Of a stretch of DNA of 64,000 nt, positions 63,079-64,000 are shown piece after piece. The stretch is from Agromyces sp. CF514 (GTDB lineage: Bacteria > Actinomycetota > Actinomycetes > Actinomycetales > Microbacteriaceae). Position numbers and translations under genes: made by a program. Location of the stretch: the NCBI RefSeq assembly GCF_900113185.1, contig NZ_FOZD01000002.1, forward strand, positions 744,001 to 808,000, in the 5' to 3' direction. The stretch's first letter is position 1, and each line of letters begins with the position of its first letter. The notes beneath the pieces were generated by a model. The model made no database searches, had not been told where the DNA came from, and saw nothing but the letters and a program-made list of their open reading frames with translations.

Positions 63079-63779
63079 CGGACCGCCCGGAATCCCGCGA
63101 CGGATGCCGCGTCGGGGGACTCGGCGGCAGCAGGCGTCGGCCGGGCCGAGCGCAGTCGAGCGTCGAGCGCCGTCATGCGCTCGGACGCCGTCGCGTCGCC
63201 CGCGTCGCCCAGGTAGCGCACCCGGTCGAACGCGTCGGCCGCCGCGGACAGCTCGACGCGCAGTTCGGGGAAGGGCCGCGCCGCGGCATCCGCCACCGCG
63301 TGGGCCGTCGTGCCGGGGTGCACGTGCACGAGCTCGCGCTCGACCAGTTCGCGCACGATCGCCCGGAATCGCTCCTCGATCGCGAGCGGCCAATCGAGCG
63401 CGCGTGCGGCGGCCTCTGCCGCACGCCGGATCGTCGCGGCGTCGCGCAGGTCGCCCTCGAACGCCGGAGCCCCGACGGAACGGCGGCGACGACGGAGCCG
63501 AGGCAGTCCGAAGACCAGCAGGCCGACGAGCACGAGCACGAGCGCGACGAGCACGACGATCAGGGCGACGACCTCGCCGGGCACCGCGCCGGCGCCGTTC
63601 AGCAGGTCGGCGAACCAGTCGCGGACGGCCTGGGCGAAGCGGTCGAGCGCGTTCGGCTCGGCTGCCCGGTATCGCGGCTTCGAGAGCTCGTCGAGCACCC
63701 AGCGACGGGCCTCGTCGGCGTCGGGATCGAGCGGATCCGCCCGGACGCCGAGCGCGCGCACCGCCGCGACCGCGATCAT
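63075..63779 (-). CDS. DUF4129-domain membrane protein
   Basis: 234 residues from the ATG at 63779. One membrane helix (about 68-90, VALIVVLVALVLVLVGLLVF), with an outer N-terminal part (WVLDELSKPRYRAAEPNAL) and a cytoplasmic DUF4129 domain (about 105-205) containing WPLAIEERFRAIVRELVERELVHVHPGTTA. The same domain in fused form occurs in transglutaminase-like proteins. Overlaps the DUF4350 gene by four bases. Confidence 0.88.
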   Translation of the reverse strand: MIAVAAVRALGVRADPLDPDADEARRWVLDELSKPRYRAAEPNALDRFAQAVRDWFADLLNGAGAVPGEVVALIVVLVALVLVLVGLLVFGLPRLRRRRRSVGAPAFEGDLRDAATIRRAAEAAARALDWPLAIEERFRAIVRELVERELVHVHPGTTAHAVADAAARPFPELRVELSAAADAFDRVRYLGDAGDATASERMTALDARLRSARPTPAAAESPDAASVAGFRAVR

Positions 63780-64000
63780 GCGAGGGCGCCGCCCGACGGC
63801 ACCGGGCCGGACTCCGGCGCCGCGCCGGGCACCGCCCATGGGTCGCCCACGGGCTGCCCCGCGTCGCGGAGCTCGACGTATCGGGCGAGCTCGAGGTCGA
63901 GGCCCTCGGTGCGCATGCGCAGGTCGATGTAGATGACGCCGATGACGGCCGCCTGCACCACGGTCGTGATCGCCCCGATGATCACCGACAGCACCGTCGT
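63776..64000 (-). CDS. Membrane protein of the DUF4129 operon, C-terminal fragment cut by the window
   Basis: Only the last 74 residues are visible: a membrane helix (IGAITTVVQAAVIGVIYIDLRM), then EGLDLELARYVELRD and a Pro/Gly-rich tail. Its start lies beyond 64000. It resembles the end of the glycerophosphodiester-phosphodiesterase membrane-domain proteins that precede DUF4129 genes in this family, but the visible part is too short to be sure. The stop overlaps the DUF4129 start (ATGA). Confidence 0.6.
   Translation of the reverse strand, partial: TTVLSVIIGAITTVVQAAVIGVIYIDLRMRTEGLDLELARYVELRDAGQPVGDPWAVPGAAPESGPVPSGGALA

Overview
The window is very GC-rich DNA with GTG and TTG starts, TAnnnT -10 hexamers followed closely by start codons, and an acyl-CoA carboxylase with an epsilon subunit, WhiB, LCP and DUF3499 proteins. 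All of this points to an actinobacterium, most likely of the family Microbacteriaceae (Agromyces-like); the genus is an inference. Almost every base belongs to a gene. I see no rRNA, tRNA, insertion sequence, phage or CRISPR array.

Layout. 1-3526: the end of an RNA uracil methyltransferase, then a NarL-type response regulator, its histidine kinase and a membrane protein that looks like a degenerate kinase. 3853-12245: a housekeeping block with acyl-CoA carboxylase beta and epsilon, biotin ligase, a PH-domain protein, a DarT-like ADP-ribosyltransferase, a GtrA protein, purK, purE and an LCP glycan ligase. 12303-42330: a large cell-surface glycan locus with all four dTDP-L-rhamnose genes (rmlABCD, split in two places), at least nine glycosyltransferases, a Wzm/Wzt ABC exporter, a Wzx-like flippase, two adjacent O-antigen-polymerase/ligase proteins, two very large membrane proteins and a 991-residue secreted repeat protein. 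42450-47219: acyl-CoA dehydrogenase, manA, a GlxA/AraC-type regulator with an ordered intergenic site, and galE. 47411-54672: whiB, a giant glycosyltransferase, a DUF5719 protein, a degenerate metallopeptidase, a DUF3499 protein and manB. 54841-64000: ahcY, an RDD protein, a SpoIIM-like protein, an aquaporin, and the DUF58-MoxR-DUF4350-DUF4129 operon.

How it fits together. RmlA, RmlB, RmlC and RmlD make dTDP-rhamnose; ManA, ManB and GalE supply mannose and galactose precursors; the glycosyltransferases build a rhamnose-rich glycan; Wzm/Wzt and/or Wzx move it across the membrane; the Wzy-like proteins polymerise or ligate it; and the LCP protein probably attaches it to peptidoglycan. The flanks resemble the order of the mycobacterial accD5-birA-purKE-rmlD-whiB2-manB-sahH region, so the glycan genes look like a variable insert in an ancient backbone.

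The most unusual signal is a short motif, GCGGCATCC and its complement. By eye it is frequent in the housekeeping flanks, forms the stems of several terminator-like palindromes, and almost disappears inside the glycan locus. Other points of note are an orphan DarT-like enzyme with a zinc-knuckle N-terminus, several divergent gene pairs whose leaderless promoters overlap, four GGCAG boxes beside the GlxA-type regulator, and a 16-codon leader ORF.
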